Positions 27,189 to 35,629 of a DNA stretch of 64,000 nucleotides are shown piece after piece; the stretch's first letter is position 1, and each line of letters starts with the position of its first letter. This stretch comes from Pseudomonas entomophila (GTDB lineage Bacteria; Pseudomonadota; Gammaproteobacteria; Pseudomonadales; Pseudomonadaceae), in the NCBI RefSeq assembly GCF_029193575.1, contig NZ_JARGCS010000043.1:124001-188000 (forward strand). The letters are read 5' to 3'. The translations under genes were made by a program, and so were the position numbers. Below the pieces are notes generated by a model that worked only from the letters and a program-made list of their open reading frames with translations, made no database searches and was not told the origin of the DNA.

Positions 27189-28478
27189 ATGCATCGATCG
27201 TTGTCTTTGAGGGCAGTAGTCTGCCTGGGAACCCTGGTGCCATCGTCACTGCTGTACGCAGCCGCCGACCCCCAGGTAGAGGCCCTGAAGGCCGAGTTGG
27301 CAGCGCTCAAGCAGCGCTATGAAAGCCAGCAACAGGCCCTGATGGTACTTGAACAACGTGTCCGCCAGGTCGAGGAACAGCCCGCCACCCCGCAACCCAA
27401 GCGCCTGACCCGTTCGCCGGCCTCGCAGCCGCGCAGCAGCCAGGCCATCGCCGCCTCAGGTGGCGGTGCGGCGACGGGCGCCTCGTATGGCGAGTCGCTC
27501 AAGGATGATTCGGAACCGGCACAGAGCGTTTCCAACCTCTACGACGAAGCCAGCGGCTTCTTCGGCGGCGGCAAGTTCAGTGTCGAGACCGGCATCACCT
27601 ATGCCCGCTACGACACGCGCCAGCTGATCCTCAATGGTTTCCTGGCGCTGGATTCGATCTTCCTGGGCAACATCAACCTGGACCGGATCAAGGCTGACAA
27701 CTGGACCCTGGACCTCACCGCTCGCTACAACTTCGACAACCGTTGGCAGTTCGACGTCAACGTGCCGATCGTCTACCGTGAGTCGACCTACCAGTCCGGC
27801 GGCGTAGGCGGTAACGCCCAAGGCGTGTCGGAGCGCACCGTCACCCGTGACCCGACCCTGGGCGACGTCAACTTCGGCGTAGCCTACAAGTTCCTCGACG
27901 AATCGGAAAACACCCCGGACGCAGTGTTCAGCGTGCGGGTCAAGGCGCCCACCGGCAAGGACCCGTTCGGTATCAAGCTGCTGCGCGATACCGAGAACGA
28001 CAGCCTCAGCTACCCCGAGGACCTGCCCACCGGCAACGGCGTATGGTCGATCACCCCAGGTATCTCGCTGGTCAAGACCTACGACCCGGCGGTGCTGTTC
28101 GGCAGCCTGTCGTACACCCATACGTTCGAGGACTCGTTCAGCGACATCAGCTCGACCGTCAACCAGAAAGTGCCGGGCAAGGTGAAAATCGGCGACAGCT
28201 TCCAGATCGGTGCGGGTATCGCCTTCGCCCTCAACGAGAAGATGTCGATGTCGTTCTCGGTCTCCGACCTGATCGCCCGCCGCTCGCGGATCAAGTCCGC
28301 CGAGACCGGCGACGCTTGGGCCGACATCAAGAGCAGCGACGCCAACGCCGCCTACTTCAACGTCGGCATGACCTTGGCGGCGACCGACAACCTGACCATC
28401 GTGCCGAACCTGTCGATCGGTTTGACCGACGATGCCCCGGACTTCACCTTCAGCCTGAAATTCCCGTACTACTTCTGA
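27189..28478 (+). CDS. fapF: FapF, outer-membrane trimeric beta-barrel exporter of Fap amyloid
   Basis: A 429-residue protein: a signal peptide ending Y-A-A-A, an N-terminal coiled coil (about 30-65, [20 protein letters not shown]), a low-complexity Ala/Ser/Pro linker, a plug-like helix ([13 protein letters not shown]) and a C-terminal 12-stranded barrel ending in FSLKFPYYF, with a terminal Phe as needed for BAM assembly. FapF forms the pore for FapB, FapC and FapE. Last gene of the operon, followed by a long hairpin. Confidence 0.95.
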   Translation: MHRSLSLRAVVCLGTLVPSSLLYAAADPQVEALKAELAALKQRYESQQQALMVLEQRVRQVEEQPATPQPKRLTRSPASQPRSSQAIAASGGGAATGASYGESLKDDSEPAQSVSNLYDEASGFFGGGKFSVETGITYARYDTRQLILNGFLALDSIFLGNINLDRIKADNWTLDLTARYNFDNRWQFDVNVPIVYRESTYQSGGVGGNAQGVSERTVTRDPTLGDVNFGVAYKFLDESENTPDAVFSVRVKAPTGKDPFGIKLLRDTENDSLSYPEDLPTGNGVWSITPGISLVKTYDPAVLFGSLSYTHTFEDSFSDISSTVNQKVPGKVKIGDSFQIGAGIAFALNEKMSMSFSVSDLIARRSRIKSAETGDAWADIKSSDANAAYFNVGMTLAATDNLTIVPNLSIGLTDDAPDFTFSLKFPYYF

Positions 28479-28499
28479 CCTGACGCCCTGTCGCAGGGT

Positions 28500-28559
28500 A
28501 AGCACGCCCCCAGGCTCACCGCCATCGTTGCGAACGGCGGTGAGCCTGGGGGCGTGCTT
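28500..28559. terminator. Very long perfect hairpin after fapF
   Basis: Perfect 24-bp arms (28500-28523 and 28536-28559) with a 12-nt loop start 21 nt after the fapF stop. The outer edges resemble the REP core (GGTAAGCACGCC ... GGCGTGCTTGCCC), so it may be a REP-derived element. There is no T-run on either side. Likely ends or stabilises the fap transcript. Confidence 0.85.
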
Positions 28560-28690
28560 GCCCGGTGATGACACCGACCGCTTGCCCCGCGTTTTGGTAA
28601 CCATCCTTGTCCCCCTCCGGCCTTCCCGCCCCGCGCCTGTTATGATGCAGCACATTTTCGTGACGGTTTCATGGCAATAAGGAAGGTTTC

Positions 28691-30880
28691 GTGAAGAACG
28701 TGTTTGGCCATCGGCGCGCGCACCTTGCCACCCTGGCAGGTCTGGTGCTGGTGATTCCCCTGGGCGTGCGCGCACTGCTGGGCTGGTCCGACCCACTGGG
28801 TTATCTGTCGGACCTCGCCATCGGCGGCCTGCTGTTGCTGATCCTGCTGCGCAGCGCCTGGTGGCTGGCGCTCCCCATACTGCTCGCCTGGGGCGGGTTG
28901 CTGGTCGCTGCGGCCGAGTTGGTCAGCGCGGTGGGGCGCCTGCCCACCAGCGCCGACCTGGGCTACCTGCTCGACCCGCAGTTCATGGAGAACTCCACCG
29001 GCGGTGCACTCGCCCACCCTTGGCTGCCATGGCTGCTGGGCAGCGGTCTGCTGGCCTGGCTGCTGGCTCGCTGGCGGCGCCCTGGGCAATCTGCCCACAC
29101 ACTGCCGCGCAAGGCCTGGGCCTTGCCTGTGACCTTGCTCGCCGCCCATTGGGGTATCGAGCACCTGGCCCCCTCGGAGGCTGACCAATGGCGCCAGTAC
29201 AACCTGCCCCACCAACTGCTTTCGGCCGGCATCGGTGACCTGCAGCGCCGACTGGCACCTGAGGCACCGGTCAGCCCCTTGCCCAGCAGCGGCCTGACTC
29301 AAGCCGACCTCAACGGTCAACGCCTGCTGGACGGTCCTGGCAGCGCGCGCAACGTGCTGGTGATCGCTCTGGAGGGTATTCCCGGTGCTTACGTGCGCGC
29401 CAATCGCCAGGCCCTGCACAGCCATTTCGGCGAAGACCTGATGCCCAACCTCAGTCGCTGGGCCGAACGCGGCATGAACACCCCCGACTACGTCCTGCAC
29501 ACCCACCAGACCATCCGCGGCCTGTATGCCATGCTCTGCGGCGACTACGACAAGCTGGCCAACGGCACGCCCAAGGGCGTCGAGCTGCTGACCCAGAACC
29601 TGCGTAACGAGGCTTGCCTGCCTGCCCAACTGCGCCAGGCCGGCTTCGCCACTCACTATCTGCAGGGCGCTGGGCTGCGCTTCATGGCCAAGGACCGGAT
29701 CATGCCGCACATCGGCTTCTCCTCGGTGCATGGGGTGGAGTGGTTCGGCAACGACAACTACCTGGAATTCCCCTGGGGCAAGGACGACCGGGCATTCTTC
29801 GAAGGCGCCCTGGGCTACGTCGACAACCTGCGCCAGCAGGCGCAGCCCTGGATGCTCACCCTGCTCACCGTCGGTACCCATCAGCCCTACTCCGCCCCCG
29901 ACGAGTACCTGGAGCGTCACGCGACCGCCAAGCAAGCCGCAGTGGCGTACCTCGACGACGCCCTCGGGCAGTTCCTCGATGCCCTGGAACGTCAAGGTGT
30001 GCTCAAGGACACCCTGGTGGTGATCACCTCCGACGAGTCACACGGCATCGATGGTGTTCGCCTGGCATCCTCCTGGGGCTTCAACCTCACCCTGGCACCG
30101 GAACAGGCGCAGTTGCCGAACCTCAAGCACGGTACCTACGGGCATGTCGACCTGGCCACCTCTCTGCTCGACTACTTCGCCCTGCCGATTCCCGCGGCCT
30201 TGGCCGGCCGCTCGTTGTTCCGCGACTACGACAGCGGCCGCGAGATGATCTCCTTCACCAATGGCATGCTGCGCTACCACGACGGCCAGGGCACCCTCAG
30301 CGAATGTGACTTCCAACAGCGCTGCCGGCGTTATGCCAGTGAAGGCTTCATCGCCGACCAAGCGCGCTTTCTCGGCCGCGCTGACGCGCCCCTCGGCCCG
30401 CAGATCAGTGCCTTGGCCGGGGTTCTGGACCAGTCGCTGCTGCAAACGCCACTGAACCTGCGCTACCAGTTCGGCGGTCCATCCCCCATCACCTTGCACG
30501 CGAACATCCGTGACGACTGGGCGGACAACCTGATCGGCGCCCAGTACCTGGAAATGCCCGAAGGCTCGCGCACCCGCGTGCGGGTCAAGGTGCGCTCGCT
30601 GGCGCCAGAGGCGCGCGCGCACATCCAGCTCAAGGCCAAGGAATTCGAGCAGGATGTGCCGCTGGGGTTACCCGAAGAAATCGTGGTCACCGCTGACCAG
30701 CCCCTGGAACTGGAGTTCGACTTCGACAACCCCAACATGCGCAAGGCATTTTCCTTCCACCTGCTAGGTTACGGTGACGGCGAGGTCGAAGTCAGCGACT
30801 TCAGTGTGATCACCGCCCTGCCTGGGGAGGAAGAGGTGATCGAGGAACTGCAGGACGGGCATATCGCCCAATCGAGCTGA
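28691..30880 (+). CDS. LTA-synthase/OpgB-type membrane phosphotransferase (sulfatase fold)
   Basis: A 729-residue protein starting with GTG 28691 behind AAGGAAGG. It has four N-terminal membrane helices (residues 10-175), then an extracytoplasmic alkaline-phosphatase/sulfatase-fold domain beginning NVLVIALEG, with a nucleophile threonine in H-T-H-Q-T-I-R-G-L-Y-A-M, metal ligands in TSDESHGIDG and a His in GTYGHVDLATS. The C-terminal ~160 residues form a beta domain. Relatives transfer phosphoglycerol or phosphoethanolamine onto envelope glycans; in Pseudomonas the acceptor could be periplasmic glucans. Substrate is inference. Confidence 0.85.
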   Translation: MKNVFGHRRAHLATLAGLVLVIPLGVRALLGWSDPLGYLSDLAIGGLLLLILLRSAWWLALPILLAWGGLLVAAAELVSAVGRLPTSADLGYLLDPQFMENSTGGALAHPWLPWLLGSGLLAWLLARWRRPGQSAHTLPRKAWALPVTLLAAHWGIEHLAPSEADQWRQYNLPHQLLSAGIGDLQRRLAPEAPVSPLPSSGLTQADLNGQRLLDGPGSARNVLVIALEGIPGAYVRANRQALHSHFGEDLMPNLSRWAERGMNTPDYVLHTHQTIRGLYAMLCGDYDKLANGTPKGVELLTQNLRNEACLPAQLRQAGFATHYLQGAGLRFMAKDRIMPHIGFSSVHGVEWFGNDNYLEFPWGKDDRAFFEGALGYVDNLRQQAQPWMLTLLTVGTHQPYSAPDEYLERHATAKQAAVAYLDDALGQFLDALERQGVLKDTLVVITSDESHGIDGVRLASSWGFNLTLAPEQAQLPNLKHGTYGHVDLATSLLDYFALPIPAALAGRSLFRDYDSGREMISFTNGMLRYHDGQGTLSECDFQQRCRRYASEGFIADQARFLGRADAPLGPQISALAGVLDQSLLQTPLNLRYQFGGPSPITLHANIRDDWADNLIGAQYLEMPEGSRTRVRVKVRSLAPEARAHIQLKAKEFEQDVPLGLPEEIVVTADQPLELEFDFDNPNMRKAFSFHLLGYGDGEVEVSDFSVITALPGEEEVIEELQDGHIAQSS

Positions 30881-30971
30881 CCGCCCAACGGGCCGGACAA
30901 AAGCGCCGGCCCTGGCCACGATCGTCCACGAATGTGCTTTGCTTGAGGGAAGTCCCTCTGGAGCGGCGCCT

Positions 30972-31358
30972 ATGAAGATCGTGCTCACCAGTGTCCTGGT
31001 CGACGACCAGGCCAAGGCCCTGGCCTTCTACCACTACGTGCTGGGCTTCGAGCCCAAGCACGACCTGCCCATGGGCCCGCACCGCTGGCTCACCTTGACC
31101 TCCCCTAACGACCCCAATGGCGTCGAGTTACTGCTCGAACCCGACACCCACCCGGCCGCCAGGGCATACAAGACCGCACTCAAGCAGGACGGCATACCCG
31201 CCGCGTCGTTCGGTGTGCGTGACATCCAGGCGGAATACACCCGACTGTGCGCTGCCGGCGTACAGTTCAGCAAGACTCCAACCGACCTGGGCCCGGTGAT
31301 CGTGGCCGTGTTCGACGACACCTGCGGCAATCTGATCCAGATCACTCAGCGCCACTGA
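30972..31358 (+). CDS. VOC (glyoxalase/bleomycin-resistance fold) family protein
   Basis: A 128-residue protein with the vicinal-oxygen-chelate fold: two beta-alpha-beta-beta-beta modules, motifs V-L-V-D-D-Q-A-K-A-L-A-F-Y near the start and DDTCGNLIQI near the end, where the last Asn replaces the usual metal Glu/Gln position. Members include glyoxalases, dioxygenases and resistance proteins. No specific reaction can be named. Confidence 0.85.
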   Translation: MKIVLTSVLVDDQAKALAFYHYVLGFEPKHDLPMGPHRWLTLTSPNDPNGVELLLEPDTHPAARAYKTALKQDGIPAASFGVRDIQAEYTRLCAAGVQFSKTPTDLGPVIVAVFDDTCGNLIQITQRH

Positions 31359-31396
31359 AACACCCGCCCCAGCGCACACAGAACAAGGAAAAACCG

Positions 31397-31957
31397 ATGC
31401 GCTATGAATTCAGCGAAATCCTTAACGACCTGGTCGACTATTTCCTGCTCGCCGACATCCAACTGCTCGAACGCTTCAAGGAAGATCACGACCTGCCCGA
31501 CGACCTGGCCCGCGAGTTCACCACCAGCGACAGCGGCGACCGCGCGGTGCTCGAAGGCGTGGTGTTGCCACTGGCGGGCATCGAGAACCTGCCCTACCGC
31601 ATCATATTCAGCCTCGACGAGCCGACCCCTGCTCTGCTCGAGCCGGGCAATCGTTTGCAACACCGGCGCCCCGGCTATGTGCTGCGGGTGGAGAACCGCG
31701 CCTTGATGCTGTTCACCTGGCGCATTCTGCAGCATTTCACCGCCAAGACCCTTGGCGACCTGCTGGCGCGCTACCAGGAGCCGGGGCGACCGATCATCGA
31801 GCTGGACAACGGCTGGTACGACGTCGAGGTGTTGGGCGGGGCGGTGTGGCGTGATGGGCTGTTTGAGCCAGCGTTCGAATTCGTGCTGAAGAAGGCCGGG
31901 CGCAAGGGGGACTGCACGGGGGTGGATGTGGGGTATCGGTTTACCTTGAGGCAGTAG
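31397..31957 (+). CDS. Conserved hypothetical protein (186 aa)
   Basis: Starts at ATG 31397 behind AAGGAA, 38 nt after the VOC gene, so possibly co-transcribed. The product has no signal peptide or membrane segment, an acidic helical N-terminus (EILNDLVDYFLLADIQLLERFKE) and a beta-rich C-terminal half ending G-V-D-V-G-Y-R-F-T-L. I do not recognise the family. Codon use and GC are like its neighbours, so it is a real gene rather than a shadow frame. Confidence 0.72.
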   Translation: MRYEFSEILNDLVDYFLLADIQLLERFKEDHDLPDDLAREFTTSDSGDRAVLEGVVLPLAGIENLPYRIIFSLDEPTPALLEPGNRLQHRRPGYVLRVENRALMLFTWRILQHFTAKTLGDLLARYQEPGRPIIELDNGWYDVEVLGGAVWRDGLFEPAFEFVLKKAGRKGDCTGVDVGYRFTLRQ

Positions 31958-31980
31958 CCAGGGGAGCCGTTGTTTTTTCA

Positions 31981-32023
31981 GCGCCGGCCCATCGCGGGGA
32001 ACAAGCCCGCGATGGGCCGGCGC
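31981..32023. terminator. Perfect 18-bp-arm hairpin between convergent genes
   Basis: Arms 31981-31998 and 32006-32023 with a 7-nt loop, between the hypothetical gene (+) and the MHS transporter gene (-). The centre contains the REP-like ATCGCGGG / CCCGCGAT. T6 lies just left of it, so it does not give a U-tract for the minus gene. Probably a bidirectional hairpin terminator of REP origin. Confidence 0.78.
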
Positions 32024-32034
32024 GTCATATCACC

Positions 32035-33711
32035 TCAGCTGTGGTTGATATCCCGGTCCTTGGTTTCCGGCAGGAAGAAGATGCCGAGGATCGCCGTCAT
32101 CACCGCGATGACGATCGGGTACCACAGCCCGTAGTAGATGTCCCCGGTCGCCGCCACCATGGCGAATGCCACCGTCGGCAGGAAGCCACCGAACCAGCCA
32201 TTGCCGATATGGTACGGCAGCGACATGGAGGTGTAGCGGATCCGCGCCGGGAACAGCTCCACCAGCCACGCGGCGATCGGGCCATAGACCATGGTCACGT
32301 AGATCACCAGGATGGTCAGCAGCAGCAACACCATCGGGTAGTGGATCTTCGCCGGGTCGGCCTTCTCGGGGTAGCCGGCTTCCTTCAGCGCGCCGCTCAG
32401 GGTCGCGGTGAACGCATCGTTCTGGGCCTTGAAGTCCGCTGCGGCCAGCCCGCTGCCGTCGAAACTCGGGATTACCCGCTCACCAATGCGTACCTGCGCC
32501 ACCGTCCCCGGCTCGGCGCGCTCGTTCTGGTACGGGATCGCGCGCTTGGCGAGCAGCGTCTTGGCCAGGTCGCAGGAACTGGTGAATTTGGCCTTGCCGA
32601 CCGGGTCGAACTGGAACGAGCACTGCGCGGGGTCAGCGACCACCACCACCGGGTTCTGCTCCTGGGCGACGAACACGTCCGGGTTGCCGTACTCGGTCAG
32701 GGCCTTGAAGATCGGGAAGTAGGTCAGCGCAGCGATGATGCAACCGGCCATGATGATCTTCTTGCGCCCAATGCGGTCCGAGAGGCTGCCGAACAGAATG
32801 AAGAACGGCGTGCCGATCAACAGCGAGCCGGCAATCAGCAGGTTGGCGGTCTGCGGGTCGATCTTGAGGGTCTGCAGCAAGAAGAACAGCGCGTAGAACT
32901 GCCCGGTGTACCACACCACGGCCTGCCCTGCGGTGCCCCCGAGCAGCGACATGATCACCACCTTGAGGTTTTCCCATCGCGCGAACGACTCGGTCAGCGG
33001 TGCCTTGGACGCCTTGCCCTCGGCTTTCATCTTGAGGAATACCGGCGATTCATTGAGCTGCAGGCGGATGTACACCGAGATCACCAGCAGCAGGATCGAC
33101 AGCAGGAACGGAATCCGCCAGCCCCAGGCCTCGAACGCCTCGGTGCCCATGATCGTGCGGCAGCTGAGGATCACCAACAGCGACAGGAACAGGCCAAGGG
33201 TCGCGGTGGTCTGGATCCACGAGGTGAAGAAGCCGCGCTTGCCGGGTGGCGCGTGCTCGGCCACATAGGTCGCGGCGCCTCCGTACTCGCCCCCCAGCGC
33301 CAAGCCTTGCAGCAGGCGCAGGGTGATGAGGATGATCGGTGCCGCGACACCGATGGTCGCGTAGCTGGGCAACAGCCCCACCACGGCAGTGGACAAGCCC
33401 ATGAGCACGATGGTGATGAGGAAGGTGTGCTTGCGCCCGATCATGTCGCCCAGGCGGCCGAACACGATGGCGCCGAAAGGCCGTACGGCGAAGCCCGCAG
33501 CGAACGCCAGCAAGGCGAAGATGAACGAGGTGGTTTCATTGACCCCGGCGAAGAAGTGCTTGGCGATGATCGCCGCCAGCGAGCCGTAGAGGTAGAAGTC
33601 GTACCATTCGAACACCGTGCCCAGGGACGAGGCGAAGATGACCTTGCGCTCCTCCTTGCTGATGCCGCGCTGGGGCGCACTGCCCGTCGATGTGCTGTCG
33701 ATTGCCGCCAT
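32035..33711 (-). CDS. MHS-family (metabolite:H+ symporter) MFS transporter
   Basis: A 558-residue 12-helix MFS protein of the ProP/KgtP/ShiA group. It starts with a short cytoplasmic tail, then SSLGTVFEWYDFYLYGSLA, G-R-L-G-D-M-I-G-R-K in loop 2-3 and R-L-L-Q-G-L-A-L-G-G-E-Y-G-G. A ~110-residue hydrophilic insertion with two cysteines (about residues 380-490) splits the second half, longer than in classic KgtP. It imports an organic acid or osmolyte with protons; substrate unknown. ATG 33711 is chosen for family length. Confidence 0.9.
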   Translation of the reverse strand: MAAIDSTSTGSAPQRGISKEERKVIFASSLGTVFEWYDFYLYGSLAAIIAKHFFAGVNETTSFIFALLAFAAGFAVRPFGAIVFGRLGDMIGRKHTFLITIVLMGLSTAVVGLLPSYATIGVAAPIILITLRLLQGLALGGEYGGAATYVAEHAPPGKRGFFTSWIQTTATLGLFLSLLVILSCRTIMGTEAFEAWGWRIPFLLSILLLVISVYIRLQLNESPVFLKMKAEGKASKAPLTESFARWENLKVVIMSLLGGTAGQAVVWYTGQFYALFFLLQTLKIDPQTANLLIAGSLLIGTPFFILFGSLSDRIGRKKIIMAGCIIAALTYFPIFKALTEYGNPDVFVAQEQNPVVVVADPAQCSFQFDPVGKAKFTSSCDLAKTLLAKRAIPYQNERAEPGTVAQVRIGERVIPSFDGSGLAAADFKAQNDAFTATLSGALKEAGYPEKADPAKIHYPMVLLLLTILVIYVTMVYGPIAAWLVELFPARIRYTSMSLPYHIGNGWFGGFLPTVAFAMVAATGDIYYGLWYPIVIAVMTAILGIFFLPETKDRDINHS

Positions 33712-33958
33712 GGGTTGCCTCCGTCTTGTTCTTTTCAGGCCGGAGCACCTCATCAGTATTACCGCACCCAGGCCCCTAGGCTGATACAGGACTACGGTTG
33801 CGCGAAGCACGGCTGGGCGAACCGCCCAGGATCGCAGCAAGGTACGTTGAAGCATAATCGGCTTTGCGGGGATATCCACTCGCCAGCATTGGAGGCGGCT
33901 GGCGGCCCTGTCGCGCGCGGCGACGGGGTCAGTCATACGGGTTCCAAAAGGTTCGAGC

Positions 33959-34369
33959 CTAGCGCACAGGGCCCTTGAGTTCGACCTGATTGCCATCGGG
34001 ATCGTAGCAGTACAGGGACAACCCCTCGCCCTCTGCGCCATAGCGCTTTTCTGCGGGCTCCACCAGTACGCCCGCAGCCTCCAAGTAAGCGCTCAGGGCC
34101 TGCTCGTCGAAGGGCTCGATACCCAAGCAGAAGTGGTGCAGGTTACGCCCCTCGCGCTGGGCTGCAGCCCCGCCAGTGCGCCCCAATGGGCCATCGATCG
34201 CCACCAGGTCGATCATCGCGCTACCGGCAGCCAGATGAATCATGCCCAGGTCCTCCCGGGTCTTGCTCACCGGGCAACCGAGCAGGCCCTGGTAGAACGC
34301 GAGGCTGCGCGGCAGGTCTTGCACGCGCAGCACGATATGGTCGATATGCCGGATCACGAACGGTTGCAT
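33959..34369 (-). CDS. VOC family protein
   Basis: A 136-residue vicinal-oxygen-chelate protein with all three usual metal positions: His in I-R-H-I-D-H-I-V, His in N-L-H-H-F-C-L-G and Glu in DPDGNQVELKG. The layout resembles a glyoxalase I-like or fosfomycin-resistance-like dimer, but no specific substrate can be read. ATG 34369 is taken as start because the upstream reading adds a spurious leader. Confidence 0.87.
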   Translation of the reverse strand: MQPFVIRHIDHIVLRVQDLPRSLAFYQGLLGCPVSKTREDLGMIHLAAGSAMIDLVAIDGPLGRTGGAAAQREGRNLHHFCLGIEPFDEQALSAYLEAAGVLVEPAEKRYGAEGEGLSLYCYDPDGNQVELKGPVR

Positions 34370-34435
34370 GCCGGTACTCCCTGTGGCCGCAGAAAGGTAT
34401 GGCAACCACCATAGCAGGATCAGCGACGCGGGCAT

Positions 34436-35362
34436 TCACTCGTTGACCAACCGTTGCAAGGCCCCTCGCTCATGGCTCGCCAGCACGCGCAGCACTTGAT
34501 CCACCAACGCCCGGTCTGGCGCGTCGAGGTGGAAGTGATGGCCACCGGGGTGCCACGAAACGCGCACCTGCGTCGGCAAGGCCTCCTGGCGCCGGGCAAA
34601 CGCGTCACCGGCAAAGGCGCCCTGGCGGCCCAGCATCAGGTAGAGCGGGCAACGAATCTGGCGCAGCAGGTCGCAGGCCTCGCGCTCAGTCAACGGCATG
34701 GGCTCGGGCAAGGCCACCCGTGGGTCATGTCGCCAGCGATAACCGTCACCCACCGGCAACAGGTCGCGCAGGGCCAGCAAGCGAACGGCCGACTCCGACA
34801 ACGTGTCGCCAAGACGGTCCCGGCGCTGCTGCACAGCGGCCTCAAGGTCGGCGAAGCGGGTGGTGTCCGGTTCTGCAAAACCCTGCACACGACTGCGCTG
34901 CACCAGGCGTTTGAGCCGGTAGGCACGGGCCAGGTGCTCAAGACGCTCGCCTTGCGCGACCGTGAAGGGTACGCCCATGCCGTCGAGGAAAATCATGCTC
35001 ACCGTGGCGCTGCTGAATGCCGCGACCAGCGAGGCAATGCCCGAACCCATGCCGTGAGCCAGGACGTGGAAACGCGTGATACCCAAGCTTTCGGTAACAG
35101 CCAACAGGTCTTCGGCATGCTCCCAGAGGTAGTAACCGCTGTCGTCGCGGCGGTGGTCGGAGCGACCGTGACCCGCCAGATCCGGAGCCACCACGAAACA
35201 GCCGTCGAGCAACGGCGCCAAGCGCTCGAACGAAGCGGCATTGTCCAACCAACCATGGATCGCCAGCACTGGGATGCCGTCTTCGGGCCCCCAGGTGCGC
35301 ACGGCGATCTCGACACCATTGAGGTCTAGCAGGTGGTCCTTGGGGCTGTTCGGCGAACGCAT
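34436..35362 (-). CDS. Alpha/beta hydrolase fold protein lacking the nucleophile serine
   Basis: A 308-residue alpha/beta hydrolase-fold protein with cap domain: AIHGWLDNAASF oxyanion region, D-L-A-G-H-G-R-S-D, and a C-terminal His in HPGGHHFHLD. The nucleophile elbow reads A-H-G-M-G-S (residues 102-107): residue 104, which should be Ser, is Gly (codon GGC at 35051-35053), and the leading Gly is Ala. The frame is intact. As written it should not work by the normal Ser-His-Asp mechanism; it may be a decayed or non-enzymatic member. Confidence 0.85.
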   Translation of the reverse strand: MRSPNSPKDHLLDLNGVEIAVRTWGPEDGIPVLAIHGWLDNAASFERLAPLLDGCFVVAPDLAGHGRSDHRRDDSGYYLWEHAEDLLAVTESLGITRFHVLAHGMGSGIASLVAAFSSATVSMIFLDGMGVPFTVAQGERLEHLARAYRLKRLVQRSRVQGFAEPDTTRFADLEAAVQQRRDRLGDTLSESAVRLLALRDLLPVGDGYRWRHDPRVALPEPMPLTEREACDLLRQIRCPLYLMLGRQGAFAGDAFARRQEALPTQVRVSWHPGGHHFHLDAPDRALVDQVLRVLASHERGALQRLVNE

Positions 35363-35629
35363 GGCGCACTCTCCTTGGCGGCGTATTCAGGCTGGCAGTC
35401 CACCATGGCCCAGGCATCGGCGCCCCGCTGATCCCTCACCGACAACGGCATACACGACAGCGACCCGCCATCAGGTGCTAGAGCTGTCTACTACTGGCCT
35501 GTCCGCGCGATAGCAATAGATAACGACTCATCAAGCCAGAAGTACTCACATGACTCACGCGCCGTTTCACAACGTTCAGATCCGCCCCATCCTGCCCGAT
35601 TGGAGCAAGGGCCTCCTGATCGCTCCGGC
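35363..35629. other. 267-bp intergenic region, nothing recognised
   Basis: Lies upstream of the hydrolase gene and downstream of the helicase gene, both minus strand. It must hold the hydrolase promoter. I see no REP element, strong hairpin or coding signal. Confidence 0.5.

Noticed and set aside
28500-28559. Long hairpin as integron attC or attachment site
   Set aside because: No integrase, no cassette structure and no matching core sites; REP-like edges explain it better.
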